From the NCBI RefSeq assembly GCF_000425905.1, contig NZ_AUEI01000004.1, positions 186,001 through 250,000 of the forward strand: a stretch of DNA of 64,000 bases, read 5' to 3'. Shown one piece after another: positions 7,360 through 15,806 of this stretch. The first letter of the stretch is position 1. Each line of letters starts with the position of its first letter. The position numbers were made by a program, and so were the translations under genes. Origin of the DNA: Lactobacillus psittaci DSM 15354. Its GTDB lineage: Bacteria > Bacillota > Bacilli > Lactobacillales > Lactobacillaceae. The notes beneath the pieces are model-generated. The model saw only the letters and a list, made by a program, of their open reading frames with translations. It was not told where the DNA came from and did not search any database.

Positions 7360-10122
7360 TTATTTACGATGGTAGAATAGCCATTTTCTTGCTTCTTCAA
7401 TAAGAACAAGTGGAATTGGTATTACTAAAAGAATCAACCAATCACTCCAAGAAAGACTAGTTGTATTGAATACTTCTTGAATTCCCGGAGTTACAGTTAA
7501 AGCAAAGAATAAGACAATTTCGAACAGAATACCAGTCCAAATATGTTGATTTTGGAAAAGTCCTTTTTTAAAGACTGTAACCTTTTCAGTTCGGCAGTTA
7601 ATAACATTAGCTATTTGAGCAAAGACAATCGCACCCAAAGTCATAGTTGTAGCTGCTACATAGAAATTGTTACCACTTGCTAAATGATTAATTGTATAAC
7701 CTGAACGTAAGTTTACGAAATAATATGCCGCTACAGAAATTAATGCTTCAAGCAAACCATACCATAAAAAGCTCTTAAACAAAACCCGTTTATTAAGTAA
7801 GTGCTCTTTTCTGCTAATAGGAGCTTGCTTCATTACATCGGGATCACTAGGTTCAGCTCCCAATGCCAAAGCTGGCAACATATCAGTTCCAAGATCAATT
7901 GTTAAAATTTGCATAACAGTTAATGGTAACGGAATTGTACCGCCAGATAATAAGAATAAAACTGATGGAATTGCTTCAGGCACATTTGAAGACAAAATAT
8001 ATGTCAAAAACTTACGAATATTTGAATAAACAGTTCTTCCTTCTTCAATCGCTGCTACAATTGAAGCAAAGTTATCATCTGTCAAAATCATGTTAGCCGC
8101 ATCTTTGGCAACGTCAGTTCCACTGAGCCCCATTGCTATACCAATATCAGCACGCTTAAGGGCAGGAGCATCATTTACTCCATCGCCAGTTGATGCAACA
8201 ACTTCACCATTTTCTTGGAAAGTTTTGACAATCTTGTATTTTTGCTCAGGTGCAACACGAGCAAAAATAACTTCATCCTTAATAGCTTCTCTTAATTCGC
8301 TATCACTCATTTCATCAAGTTCACGCCCATCGATTACACGCGCCTTATCGCTGGTAATTCCAATTTTAACAGCAACAGTTTTTGCAGTGAGCTTTGAATC
8401 CCCTGTCACCATTACAACACGAATTTTGGCATCATGACAATGCTTAATTGCATCATAAATCTCTGGACGTGGTGGATCACTCATTGTCACTAACCCACTA
8501 AAGATTAACTCGCTTTCTGCATCTTTTAGGGTCATGGAGTTAATTGATTGATTATTATCAACAAGCTTAAATGCAAGCCCCATGCTCCGCAATCCTTGTG
8601 CAGCATAATCATGATTAAGTTGATCCATCTTTTGACGATCACTTGCAGTCAAAGGTCGAATCGCACCATTAACTTGAATCTGAGTACAATCTTTAATTAA
8701 GTCAGAATACGATCCCTTAACTAATACAATAGCACGTTCATCATTTAATTGATTGATGGTAGACATCTTTTTACGTTCAGAATCAAAAGTAAACTCACGT
8801 AAACGTGGCATCTTCAAAACTTCTTTATGGATATCATAACCAGCTTTTTGCGCCATGATAACAAGAGCTGCCTCGGTTGGTGTCCCCATAATTTTGTTTT
8901 TACCATCTTTATTTTCGATTGCGGTGTCATTATCTAAAGAAGCAATTTGCACAAGCCGCTTCAAATCAGGATGTTCATCATAGAACAACTGCTTGCCATT
9001 TAATTCAACTTGACCATTATTAACATAGCCGTCTCCAGAAACTGTAAATTCATCATTTAAAGTTCTGATATAGTGGATAGTCATTTGGTTTTGAGTTAAA
9101 GTACCAGTCTTATCTGAACAAATAACTGTGGTTTCACCTAAAGTTTCAACAGAATTAAGTTCTTTAACCAAAGCATGCTTCTTAGCCATCCGCTTAACCC
9201 CTTGAGCCAATGACAAAGTTACAGTTGGTAATAAACCTTCTGGAATAAAGGCAACAACCATTCCTAAACTGAAGATAAAGGCCTTAGCAAAAGGATACTT
9301 AACAAAAAATAGTGCACAAATAAAGAATGCTAACCCAATTGAAAAAGCAATAATTGAAATTTGTTTAGTCAAACGATTAAGTTCACGACTAAGTGGTGAC
9401 TCAACTTTTTCTTGACTTTGAGTTAAATTGGCAATTTGACCTAATTCAGTATCCATCCCGGTGCTAAAACAAATAGCTGTAGCATTACCTGACACTGCAG
9501 TTGTTCCTGAATAAACTAAATTACTTTCAGCATATTTACCTTCACCAGGTTCAAAGCTATTTTTCTTGCTTTCAGGTACAGATTCCCCATTTAAAGCAGA
9601 TTGGTCAACTTGCAAACTAGTTGATTTAATTATTCTTGCATCGGCTGGTACTTTACTACCTGCTTGTAAAGAAAATACATCACCTGGGACAATATTTTTA
9701 GCTTCAATTTGTTGCTTTTTACCATCTCGGTATACTTGAACATAACTTTCAAGCATCTTATTTAAAGCGTCCGTCGCTCTTTGAGCTTGTCGTTCCTGCC
9801 AAAAACTGAAAGTACCATTAATGATATTAACTAGCCAAATTGCAATACCTAATTCTAAAGTTCCTGAAACAATTGCAATAAAACCCGAAATCCATAATAA
9901 AATTGCCATCAAGGTGGTAAAGTTTTTAATAAATGTTTGCCACTGGCCTTGCTTCGGTGGGCGCTTAATTTCATTAAGGCCGTATTTTCGTAATCTTTCT
10001 TTGGCTTGTTCTGAACTTAATCCTGAAGCAGTAGATTTTAATGTGTGATAAACATCTTCAATTTCACTTTCAGCATAAAGTTCACGAATCTTTTTTTCGT
10101 CCACTTTATATTCCTCTTTCAA
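7360..10122 (-). CDS. P2-type cation-transporting ATPase (Na,K-ATPase-like signatures)
   Basis: 920-residue P-type ATPase that should pump a cation across the membrane using a phospho-aspartate (CSDKTGTLTQ, near residue 336). The actuator TGES-equivalent is NGESVPES, the hinge GDGVNDAPAL is intact, and ten membrane segments are present. TM4 reads FIPEGLLPTV and TM5-6 read SNVPEAIPSVLF ... TIPLPLTVMQILTIDLGTDM. PEGLL plus IDLGTDM is the Na,K-ATPase/P2C pattern; SERCA-type pumps have PEGLP and NLVTDG. Default annotation would be calcium or magnesium ATPase; I judge Na+ or K+/H+ linked transport at least as likely. Monocistronic, with its own terminator. Confidence 0.9.
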   Translation of the reverse strand: MKEEYKVDEKKIRELYAESEIEDVYHTLKSTASGLSSEQAKERLRKYGLNEIKRPPKQGQWQTFIKNFTTLMAILLWISGFIAIVSGTLELGIAIWLVNIINGTFSFWQERQAQRATDALNKMLESYVQVYRDGKKQQIEAKNIVPGDVFSLQAGSKVPADARIIKSTSLQVDQSALNGESVPESKKNSFEPGEGKYAESNLVYSGTTAVSGNATAICFSTGMDTELGQIANLTQSQEKVESPLSRELNRLTKQISIIAFSIGLAFFICALFFVKYPFAKAFIFSLGMVVAFIPEGLLPTVTLSLAQGVKRMAKKHALVKELNSVETLGETTVICSDKTGTLTQNQMTIHYIRTLNDEFTVSGDGYVNNGQVELNGKQLFYDEHPDLKRLVQIASLDNDTAIENKDGKNKIMGTPTEAALVIMAQKAGYDIHKEVLKMPRLREFTFDSERKKMSTINQLNDERAIVLVKGSYSDLIKDCTQIQVNGAIRPLTASDRQKMDQLNHDYAAQGLRSMGLAFKLVDNNQSINSMTLKDAESELIFSGLVTMSDPPRPEIYDAIKHCHDAKIRVVMVTGDSKLTAKTVAVKIGITSDKARVIDGRELDEMSDSELREAIKDEVIFARVAPEQKYKIVKTFQENGEVVASTGDGVNDAPALKRADIGIAMGLSGTDVAKDAANMILTDDNFASIVAAIEEGRTVYSNIRKFLTYILSSNVPEAIPSVLFLLSGGTIPLPLTVMQILTIDLGTDMLPALALGAEPSDPDVMKQAPISRKEHLLNKRVLFKSFLWYGLLEALISVAAYYFVNLRSGYTINHLASGNNFYVAATTMTLGAIVFAQIANVINCRTEKVTVFKKGLFQNQHIWTGILFEIVLFFALTVTPGIQEVFNTTSLSWSDWLILLVIPIPLVLIEEARKWLFYHRK

Positions 10123-10177
10123 ACTTTAAAGTTAAAATGTACTAACTTATTTTAACGCAAAAAAATTAACAAGCAAT

Positions 10178-10185
10178 GATATACT
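10178..10185 (+). promoter_or_regulatory. Extended -10 promoter of the lactonase-uppP operon
   Basis: TGATATACT is an extended -10 (TG-N-TATACT), followed about 25 bases later by AGGAGGG, the ribosome binding site for the gene at 10223. I see no good -35, as is usual for extended -10 promoters. Confidence 0.6.
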
Positions 10186-10222
10186 AGGATAAAGTTAGAA
10201 GATTTCTAGGAGGGAAAGCGTA

Positions 10223-11233
10223 ATGCAAGTTTTTATCGGAGGCTACACCAAAACTAGCTCCCAAGGAATATATCAAGCGAGCCTAAATAATGGAAAAGTT
10301 AGCGAATTCAACTTATGCCTACCAGAGAGTGGTCCTACCTATTTAAAAAAAGACGGTAATTATTTAATTTCTATCAGTAAAAAAGAAAATAAAGGTGGTA
10401 TTGACCTTTTTGACTTAAGCAATAAAAAACTTAGATCATCTTTTTATTCTGATGGAGCTAGTCCAGCATATATTGGTATTAATCGCAAAGAAAAGCTCAT
10501 TTTTACTGCTAATTATCACACCGCTTACCTTTCCGTCTTTTCATATCAAGATGGGAAGTTAAAGCTACTAGATCAAGTTAAACATCAAAATGACAATTTA
10601 GGCCCTAGACCTGAACAAGTTGATGGTGCCCATCCACATTTCTTTGACCAAACACCCAAAGGTAACTTAGTTAGTTGTGATTTAGGAAATGATAGTGTGG
10701 ATTTCTACAGCTTTAAAAACAACTCACTAAAACACCAAGCTCAATACAAAAATGAACCTGGATTTGGTAGTAGGCATTTAGTTTTTACTAAAGATGGTAA
10801 ACACTTCTTTGTAGCTGGAGAATTATCAAGTAAAATCAATCTTGTTGCATTTGACGAAGAAAATTGGCAGTTTAAAAATTTAGCTACTTATTCAACAATT
10901 CCAGCTGAATTTCATGAACATAATGGTGTTGCCGCAATCAGAATCTCAGATGATAATAAGTTTTTATACGTTTCAAATCGAGGCCATAATTCAATTACTG
11001 TATTCAAAATTGGCAAAGATTTTCAGTTAAAATTACTCCAAAGAATCTCAACATTTGGTGAATTTCCGCGTGATTTTAACTGGGATATGAGCCAAAAATG
11101 GGTGATTGCTGCTAATCAAAATTCAAATAATGCTACATTATATGAACGTAGCAGTGAATTAGGTACACTTGCATTAGTTCAAAAAGATATTAGTGTTCCA
11201 GAAGGAACTTGTGTTGTTTTTAGTGAGGATTAA
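10223..11233 (+). CDS. Lactonase-family beta-propeller protein (6-phosphogluconolactonase-like)
   Basis: 336-residue soluble protein of the YkgB/Pgl lactonase family, a seven-bladed beta propeller. Repeated blade motifs and the conserved GPRPEQVDGAHPHFF and GSRHLVFTKDGKHFFVAGEL stretches are visible. E. coli Pgl hydrolyses 6-phosphogluconolactone in the oxidative pentose phosphate branch, the likely role here. An N-terminal FIGGYT is typical of the family. A strong AGGAGG precedes the ATG. It is co-transcribed with uppP, which starts 3 bases after its stop. Whether this paralogue is the true 6-phosphogluconolactonase cannot be shown from sequence alone. Confidence 0.85.
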   Translation: MQVFIGGYTKTSSQGIYQASLNNGKVSEFNLCLPESGPTYLKKDGNYLISISKKENKGGIDLFDLSNKKLRSSFYSDGASPAYIGINRKEKLIFTANYHTAYLSVFSYQDGKLKLLDQVKHQNDNLGPRPEQVDGAHPHFFDQTPKGNLVSCDLGNDSVDFYSFKNNSLKHQAQYKNEPGFGSRHLVFTKDGKHFFVAGELSSKINLVAFDEENWQFKNLATYSTIPAEFHEHNGVAAIRISDDNKFLYVSNRGHNSITVFKIGKDFQLKLLQRISTFGEFPRDFNWDMSQKWVIAANQNSNNATLYERSSELGTLALVQKDISVPEGTCVVFSED

Positions 11234-11236
11234 TAT

Positions 11237-12076
11237 ATGGTCATTATAAATATAATTAAAGCAATTATTTTAGGAATTATTGAAGGAATCACTGAATTTC
11301 TTCCTATTTCTTCTACTGGTCACCTCTATTTAGCTGACTATCTAGTTAAGTTAAACGAACCTAAATATTTTATTGATATGTTTATGGTTGTAATTCAACT
11401 TGGAGCGATTTTAAGCATTATCGTAATTTACTTTAGTAAACTTAATCCATTTTCATTAAAGAAGACTGCCCTCCAAAGAAAAAACACCTGGATTCTTTGG
11501 TTTAAAGTAGTAGTCGCTGTCATCCCAGCAATGATTGTTGGTTTACCTTTAAATAGCTGGTTAGAAGAAAACATGACAAATTGGCAAGTTATTAGCGCCA
11601 CATTGATTATTTATGGTATTTTATTTATCATTTTGGAAAATTACTATAAAAATCGCCAAGCTAAATTTACTGATTTAAATAAAATTAGTTTTCAAATGGC
11701 CTTTTTAATTGGATGCTTTCAAGTACTTTCACTTATCCCAGGTACTTCTCGTTCAGGTGCAACAATTTTAGGTGCAATGTTAATTGGCGCTAGTCGTTAT
11801 GTATCTGCCGAATTTTCATTTTTCTTAGCCATCCCTACTATGTTTGGGGCTTCACTTTTAAAAATAGTGAAATATATCAAAGCAGGACATACTTTTGCTG
11901 GTGATCAATTAATGGTCCTCTTAGTCGGAATGGTTGTCTCATTTGTAGTAGCTTATATTGCTGTAAAATTCTTATTGCGCTTTATTCAAACACACGACTT
12001 CAAGTCATTTGGTTGGTACCGAATTGTATTAGGTATTATAGTTATTTTAGCTGGAGTATTAAATTTCATTCATTAA
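11237..12076 (+). CDS. uppP: Undecaprenyl-diphosphatase UppP (BacA)
   Basis: 279-residue integral membrane phosphatase that dephosphorylates undecaprenyl-PP to recycle the lipid carrier for peptidoglycan and teichoic acid synthesis; overproduction gives bacitracin resistance. The two family signatures are intact: [15 protein letters not shown] near the N-terminus and [10 protein letters not shown] near residue 170, which carry the catalytic glutamates, serine and arginine. The length is typical. The start is almost contiguous with the lactonase stop, with GAGGAT as binding site. The mevalonate genes at 29.9-33.4 kb supply the isoprenoid precursor of its substrate. Confidence 0.96.
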   Translation: MVIINIIKAIILGIIEGITEFLPISSTGHLYLADYLVKLNEPKYFIDMFMVVIQLGAILSIIVIYFSKLNPFSLKKTALQRKNTWILWFKVVVAVIPAMIVGLPLNSWLEENMTNWQVISATLIIYGILFIILENYYKNRQAKFTDLNKISFQMAFLIGCFQVLSLIPGTSRSGATILGAMLIGASRYVSAEFSFFLAIPTMFGASLLKIVKYIKAGHTFAGDQLMVLLVGMVVSFVVAYIAVKFLLRFIQTHDFKSFGWYRIVLGIIVILAGVLNFIH

Positions 12077-12089
12077 TGAGGTGTAATAT

Positions 12090-12284
12090 ATGCTTGAGTT
12101 ATTACTATTACTTTTGGTAATTTATCTTTTATATAAACTTAGTATCGGATTAATTTATATCTTTAGTTTTTTTATCGCCATAGCATTTATTTTCTTTTTA
12201 GTTTCTTGGCTTTTGCTACCTGCATTAATTGTTGGAATTACTGGACTAGCACTAGTAGGTATCAAAAATATATTTAATAACTAA
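12090..12284 (+). CDS. Small hydrophobic membrane protein
   Basis: 64 residues, nearly all hydrophobic: LLELLLLL-type N-terminal segment, then two further membrane stretches (about 22-40 and 42-60) with few charged residues. GAGGTG lies 8 bases before the ATG. It follows uppP by 13 bases and is closed by a terminator, so it is the third gene of the operon. I do not recognise a family; it resembles generic phage-shock/PspC-like or YtxH-size membrane peptides only in composition. Confidence 0.65.
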   Translation: MLELLLLLLVIYLLYKLSIGLIYIFSFFIAIAFIFFLVSWLLLPALIVGITGLALVGIKNIFNN

Positions 12285-12290
12285 AGAAAA

Positions 12291-12325
12291 GCCGTAATTC
12301 ATTAAAGCTGAATTACGGTCTTTTT
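12291..12325 (+). terminator. Terminator of the lactonase-uppP operon
   Basis: Perfect 10-bp stem CCGTAATTCA / TGAATTACGG with a 7-base loop, followed by TCTTTTTG. Confidence 0.92.
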
Positions 12326-12544
12326 GTATATTGGATTTTTATTGAGGAATATTAAAACTACACTTTTAGTAACAACTTATAAATATGGATTGAGTTTAAG
12401 AAATAAATAATAAGTTCATTGTTATTTGGGGAATATATATGAGGTTTTATAATTTGGGAGAATAATTGTTGTACTAAAATAGTGTAAGCTTTAAAATTAA
12501 TTGGATTTTTTTCAGGAGTTTAAAAATTTGTCTTTACTATAGCC

Positions 12545-12616
12545 TTACCACCTTCCAAAAGTTACCAAGTTGAGGTAACCTACTAAATATTTTTTACTAT
12601 CAAATTTTTGCTTCAT
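12545..12616 (-). CDS. Candidate 23-residue peptide gene
   Basis: Short ORF beginning MKQKFDSKKY and ending VTFGRW. The reason to call it is the expression signals: AAGGAGG sits 6-7 bases before the ATG, the best ribosome binding site in this interval, and a consensus TATAAT lies 25 bases further upstream. The peptide is basic at the N-terminus (four Lys in nine residues) and aromatic/hydrophobic at the C-terminus, with no double-glycine leader, Cys residues or full membrane span. No partner regulator, transporter or modification enzyme is adjacent. It could be a signalling or antimicrobial peptide, a leader remnant, or a fortuitous ORF in a small RNA. No homologue recognised. Confidence 0.45.
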   Translation of the reverse strand: MKQKFDSKKYLVGYLNLVTFGRW

Positions 12617-12641
12617 TAGTTGCCTCCTTGCTTTTGATTTG

Positions 12642-12681
12642 ATTATATAGTACAGCCGGTATTTGAAGAATTTGTGAAGAA
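12642..12681 (-). promoter_or_regulatory. Promoter with 11-bp-spaced direct repeats before the short peptide ORF
   Basis: On the minus strand TATAAT (12642-12647) lies 17 bases from a poor -35 (TTCTTC, 12665-12670). That -35 is one copy of the direct repeat TTCTTCA, present at 12664-12670 and again at 12675-12681, exactly 11 bases apart. A weak -35 overlapped by helically phased repeats is a layout typical of activator-dependent promoters; the activator is unknown. Confidence 0.45.
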
Positions 12682-12719
12682 GTAAATAATAAACTGCGAA
12701 ATATTATGAATTTTTATAA

Positions 12720-12750
12720 ATAAAAATAGAGTAAGTTTATAACTCACTCC
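12720..12750 (-). terminator. Terminator of the relQ-nadK-rluA operon
   Basis: Minus-strand stem GAGTGAGT / ACTTACTC (one G-U) with the rluA stop codon TAA in the loop, followed by ATTTTTATTT. Confidence 0.8.
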
Positions 12751-13624
12751 ATAAGTTCTGCATATCTATCGGTTCAGCAATTTGAATTTCTTGGATTTTA
12801 TTTGTAAAGGGATCAGGAAAGCTAAGATAATAACAATTTAAAGCTTGTCTTGAAAAATCATCCTTTGCACCATATAATTCATCACCGTATAAAGGATGAC
12901 CTAAATAAGACATATGAACTCTAATTTGATGCGTTCGCCCAGTTAGTAATTGGAGCTCAACTAAACTTGCGCCGTTTTTTTGCTCTAAAACCCGATACTT
13001 TGTCGCTGCATATTGTCCATCAACTTTAACAGCTCTTTTTACAGAACTACCTACTTTACCAATTGGGGCTTCAATTAGTCCTGTTAAGGTCTCAAAATTG
13101 CCATGGACGATTGCATGATATTTTTTGATAAAGACATCTTTTTTTAGTTCACTAAATTTTCCATGTGCTAAAGCATTACTTCCGATTAGAACTAACCCAC
13201 TTGTATCACGATCTAATCTAGTAACAACGTGTGGCTTAAGAAATTTTTGTTCAGAACTTGGTCTTTTACTAAAATAACCTAACACTCGATTTACTAAAGC
13301 ACTATCATCTTCATAACGCGAAGGAATTGATAATACACCAGCTTCTTTATTTATGACTAAATAATTCTCAGTCTCAAAACAAATATCAATCGGAGCATTA
13401 GAAGGCTTTAAATACTTATTAAGCTTTTCTTCCCCCATTGCAAAATAAACAAAATCGCCATTTTTTAAGATAAAGTTTGTATACCGTCTTTTTTTATTAA
13501 CTAAAATCATGCCACCATTATGTTTGGCATTTAAAATCGCCTGTTTTGAAAAATGCTTACTTCCTAAAAAGGAACCCAATCTCTTGGGGTCCTTTTTTGT
13601 AACTTTAAATTTAAAAACTTTCAT
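12737..13624 (-). CDS. RluA-family pseudouridine synthase
   Basis: Approximately 295 residues. An S4-like N-terminal RNA-binding region is followed by the catalytic RluA domain with the RLDRDTSGLVLIG motif, whose second Asp attacks the uridine, and the LLTGRTHQIRVHMSYLGHPLYGD motif. It is the equivalent of B. subtilis YjbO, third gene of yjbM-ppnK-yjbO, exactly the order here. The target rRNA/tRNA position cannot be told from sequence. I place the start at 13624 (MKVFKF); the extended reading to 13639 would overlap nadK by 29 bases without a better binding site. The 13627 ATG is an equal alternative. Confidence 0.9.
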   Translation of the reverse strand: MKVFKFKVTKKDPKRLGSFLGSKHFSKQAILNAKHNGGMILVNKKRRYTNFILKNGDFVYFAMGEEKLNKYLKPSNAPIDICFETENYLVINKEAGVLSIPSRYEDDSALVNRVLGYFSKRPSSEQKFLKPHVVTRLDRDTSGLVLIGSNALAHGKFSELKKDVFIKKYHAIVHGNFETLTGLIEAPIGKVGSSVKRAVKVDGQYAATKYRVLEQKNGASLVELQLLTGRTHQIRVHMSYLGHPLYGDELYGAKDDFSRQALNCYYLSFPDPFTNKIQEIQIAEPIDMQNLWSEL

Positions 13625-14417
13625 CATCAACCTGCCCAATAAAGCTATCTTTCACTCTTGACCAGAAATGGTGGTGTCCAAACTTATCAAACTTAATCTC
13701 TTGCTTACTAATACGGTAAATTACCTTCTGAACATGATCTACAGGGACTCTTTTTCCATCTACAATCAAAATCAAATTATGTTGATCGGCTGGCTCAATT
13801 GTAATCCATTCATCTGGCGCTATCACAACAGGAGATCCTATTGTTCTAAAAACTCGATTATTAATTGAGGCTACCTCAGTTAATTGTAAGGCCTTTAACC
13901 GAGGATGAATTACCGCTCCTCCTAACGACTTGCTATAAGCTGTCGATCCAGTTGGAGTAGACACACATAATCCATCACCACGAAAAGTTTCAAATAGCTC
14001 ATCTTTAATCGCTACTTTTGCCACTAAAGTCTTAGAAATTCGCTTGATACTAGCTTCATTTAAAGCTAAAAAATGTCTTGGTTCATTATCAGTAATAACA
14101 ATTAGCTCAAGTAAAGGATATGAACTGGTCAAAGGTTTTTCTTGGGTAAGAGCCTGAACCATTTTTTTCAAGTCAAAATTACGCCAATCAGTATAAAATC
14201 CCAGGTGCCCAGTATGGACACCAATAAATCGAACTCGATCTAGCTGGGCTTGATACTTATGAAAAGCTGAAATCATTGTACCATCACCACCAACTGAAAT
14301 TACCACTTCAGGGTTTGTTCCATCAATTTCAATTCCCTGATCAAGTAATAATTTTTCTAATTGCTGTGCAACTAGTTGAGATTGTTTTCGAGGATTTTTA
14401 ACAATTGCTACCTTCAT
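13611..14417 (-). CDS. nadK: NAD kinase
   Basis: 268-residue enzyme that phosphorylates NAD to NADP. The family signature GGDGTM (residues 44-49), the NEASIKR segment and the GSTAYSKSLGGAVIHP substrate loop are intact. Length matches the compact Gram-positive NadK. It starts 2 bases after relQ and overlaps rluA by about 14 bases, forming the conserved relQ-nadK-rluA cluster found across Bacillota. The pairing with an alarmone synthetase suggests co-adjustment of NADP supply and the stringent response, but this is inference from co-conservation. Confidence 0.95.
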   Translation of the reverse strand: MKVAIVKNPRKQSQLVAQQLEKLLLDQGIEIDGTNPEVVISVGGDGTMISAFHKYQAQLDRVRFIGVHTGHLGFYTDWRNFDLKKMVQALTQEKPLTSSYPLLELIVITDNEPRHFLALNEASIKRISKTLVAKVAIKDELFETFRGDGLCVSTPTGSTAYSKSLGGAVIHPRLKALQLTEVASINNRVFRTIGSPVVIAPDEWITIEPADQHNLILIVDGKRVPVDHVQKVIYRISKQEIKFDKFGHHHFWSRVKDSFIGQVDDESF

Positions 14418-14419
14418 AC

Positions 14420-15043
14420 TTACTTGTTACCCTTACTTTGATTGAAAACTCGCTGTGCTTCTTGAACTTCTTTACGGATTTGATTCATTTCCTCATCTAG
14501 CTGATATGCTGCTTCAGCTGTTGATTTAAGCCGCTTTTGTACATCTTCTGGATATTTACCTTGATATTTATAGCTAAGCGTATGCTCAACTGTTGCCCAA
14601 AAATTCATTGCTAGCGTCCGAATTTGAATCTCGGCTAACAATTTTTTCTCCCCTTCAGGCAAATAAACAGTATATTCAATCACCATATGATATGACCGAT
14701 AACCTGAAGGCTTGGCTGCATGAATATAATCTCTTTCTTCTAAAACCTGCATATCATTGCGTTCATGAATCAAGTCAACTACTCGATAAATATCATCTAC
14801 AAATTGACACATAATTCTAATTCCAGCAATATCTTGCATGTCTGTTTCAATTAATTCTGGTGAAATCACTCTTCGAGTCATCTTTTCTCTAATTGACTCA
14901 ATCGTTTTCACTCTACCAACAACGAACTCAATTGGTGAATGCTCACCCTTAGTTAAAAAGCCCTGTCTTAAATTGCGAAACTTGGTCTTTAATTCACGAA
15001 CACATTCGTTGTATGGCCAAAGAAAAACATCCCAATTTTCCAT
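14420..15043 (-). CDS. relQ: Small alarmone synthetase RelQ (YjbM)
   Basis: 207-residue single-domain (p)ppGpp synthetase: it transfers pyrophosphate from ATP to GTP/GDP/GMP. The synthetase core is visible (GRVKTIESIREKM, DIAGIRIMCQF, KPSGYRSYHMVIEY, AEIQIRTLAMNFWATVEH). There is no HD hydrolase, TGS or ACT domain, which separates it from RelA/SpoT. The RelQ type forms tetramers regulated allosterically by pppGpp. AGGAG lies 7 bases before the ATG. First gene of an operon with nadK and rluA; divergent from the CYTH gene. Confidence 0.93.
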   Translation of the reverse strand: MENWDVFLWPYNECVRELKTKFRNLRQGFLTKGEHSPIEFVVGRVKTIESIREKMTRRVISPELIETDMQDIAGIRIMCQFVDDIYRVVDLIHERNDMQVLEERDYIHAAKPSGYRSYHMVIEYTVYLPEGEKKLLAEIQIRTLAMNFWATVEHTLSYKYQGKYPEDVQKRLKSTAEAAYQLDEEMNQIRKEVQEAQRVFNQSKGNK

Positions 15044-15097
15044 TCGCCTGCTCCTTTAATTATTTTATTCAAACACAATCATTCTAACATATTAAGG

Positions 15098-15103
15098 TAT
15101 AAT
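15098..15103 (+). promoter_or_regulatory. -10 element of the CYTH gene promoter
   Basis: TATAAT followed by the binding site GGAGG and the ATG at 15125; no convincing -35. Confidence 0.5.
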
Positions 15104-15124
15104 AAGAGAGTATGGAGGTTAAAA

Positions 15125-15733
15125 ATGAGTAAAAATCTTGAACTTGAATCAAAGACTTTAATTACACCTACTATTTATCAGAATATAGTTACTACCTTTG
15201 CTAAAGAAAATGAATTTTGGCAAAGCAATTATTATTTTGATGATACTAACAGTACTCTAAAAGCAGCTAAAATAAGTTTACGAATTCGACTTTATGATGA
15301 TCACGCAGAACAGACAATGAAAATCCCTACGCCTAAAAAAAGTAACTTTCATAGTTCTGTTGAATTAACCGATGCTTTAACTTTAAGTGAGGCAGAATCC
15401 TTTTTAAAAAAAGTACAAACAGGGGATAATGCTAATTTCAACGGAAGTATCGGTCAATATTTAAAACAACACTTTCCAGATATCAACTTAAGATTATTTA
15501 CATATTCCAAGACAAAACGTTGTCTCTTAAATGGACCTCAAAATTGTGAATTAACTTTAGATGAAACTCATTACCCTGATGGTTATTTTGACTTTGAACT
15601 TGAAATTGAAAATGATGATGCAGCTCTCATTCAAGCTGTATTACAGAAACTGAAACATGATTTTAATTTTGAAAAAATTCCTGAAAAAAAACATGAAAGC
15701 AAGATTGCTCGTGCAAGTAAACATAAAATTTAA
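15125..15733 (+). CDS. CYTH domain protein (YjbK-like)
   Basis: 202-residue CYTH (adenylate cyclase/thiamine triphosphatase) fold protein. The signature ExExK is read as ELESK at residues 6-10, and the tunnel-lining basic and acidic residues follow (RIRLYDDHAEQTMKIP, TLDETHYPDGYFDFELEIE). CYTH enzymes hydrolyse triphosphates or polyphosphate; those of the YjbK branch are thought to act on inorganic triphosphate or related compounds. B. subtilis yjbK also neighbours yjbM, so context supports the family. Specific substrate unknown. Transcribed divergently from relQ. Confidence 0.85.
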   Translation: MSKNLELESKTLITPTIYQNIVTTFAKENEFWQSNYYFDDTNSTLKAAKISLRIRLYDDHAEQTMKIPTPKKSNFHSSVELTDALTLSEAESFLKKVQTGDNANFNGSIGQYLKQHFPDINLRLFTYSKTKRCLLNGPQNCELTLDETHYPDGYFDFELEIENDDAALIQAVLQKLKHDFNFEKIPEKKHESKIARASKHKI

Positions 15734-15806
15734 AGCAAAAATCTAGCACTTACCTATATTCTTGTTTAAAATATAACTGAACAATAATTCGGAGGTTTAG
15801 ATAACC

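Larger units (their letters stand above)
12327..12719. other. Gene-poor AT-rich interval containing one short ORF with good signals
   Basis: No ORF over 30 codons with convincing signals on either strand. The only structured content I see is the minus-strand 23-codon ORF at 12545-12616 with promoter and direct repeats upstream (listed separately). The plus strand has an 8-codon ORF after GGGGAATATAT near 12439, probably meaningless. The stretch 12327-12544 looks featureless. Confidence 0.6.

Noticed and set aside
12545-12616. The short peptide as a class II bacteriocin or a KxxxW (streptide-type) precursor
   Set aside because: No double-glycine leader, no YGNG motif, and the residue four before the Trp is Thr, not Lys. 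No radical SAM enzyme or transporter is adjacent.
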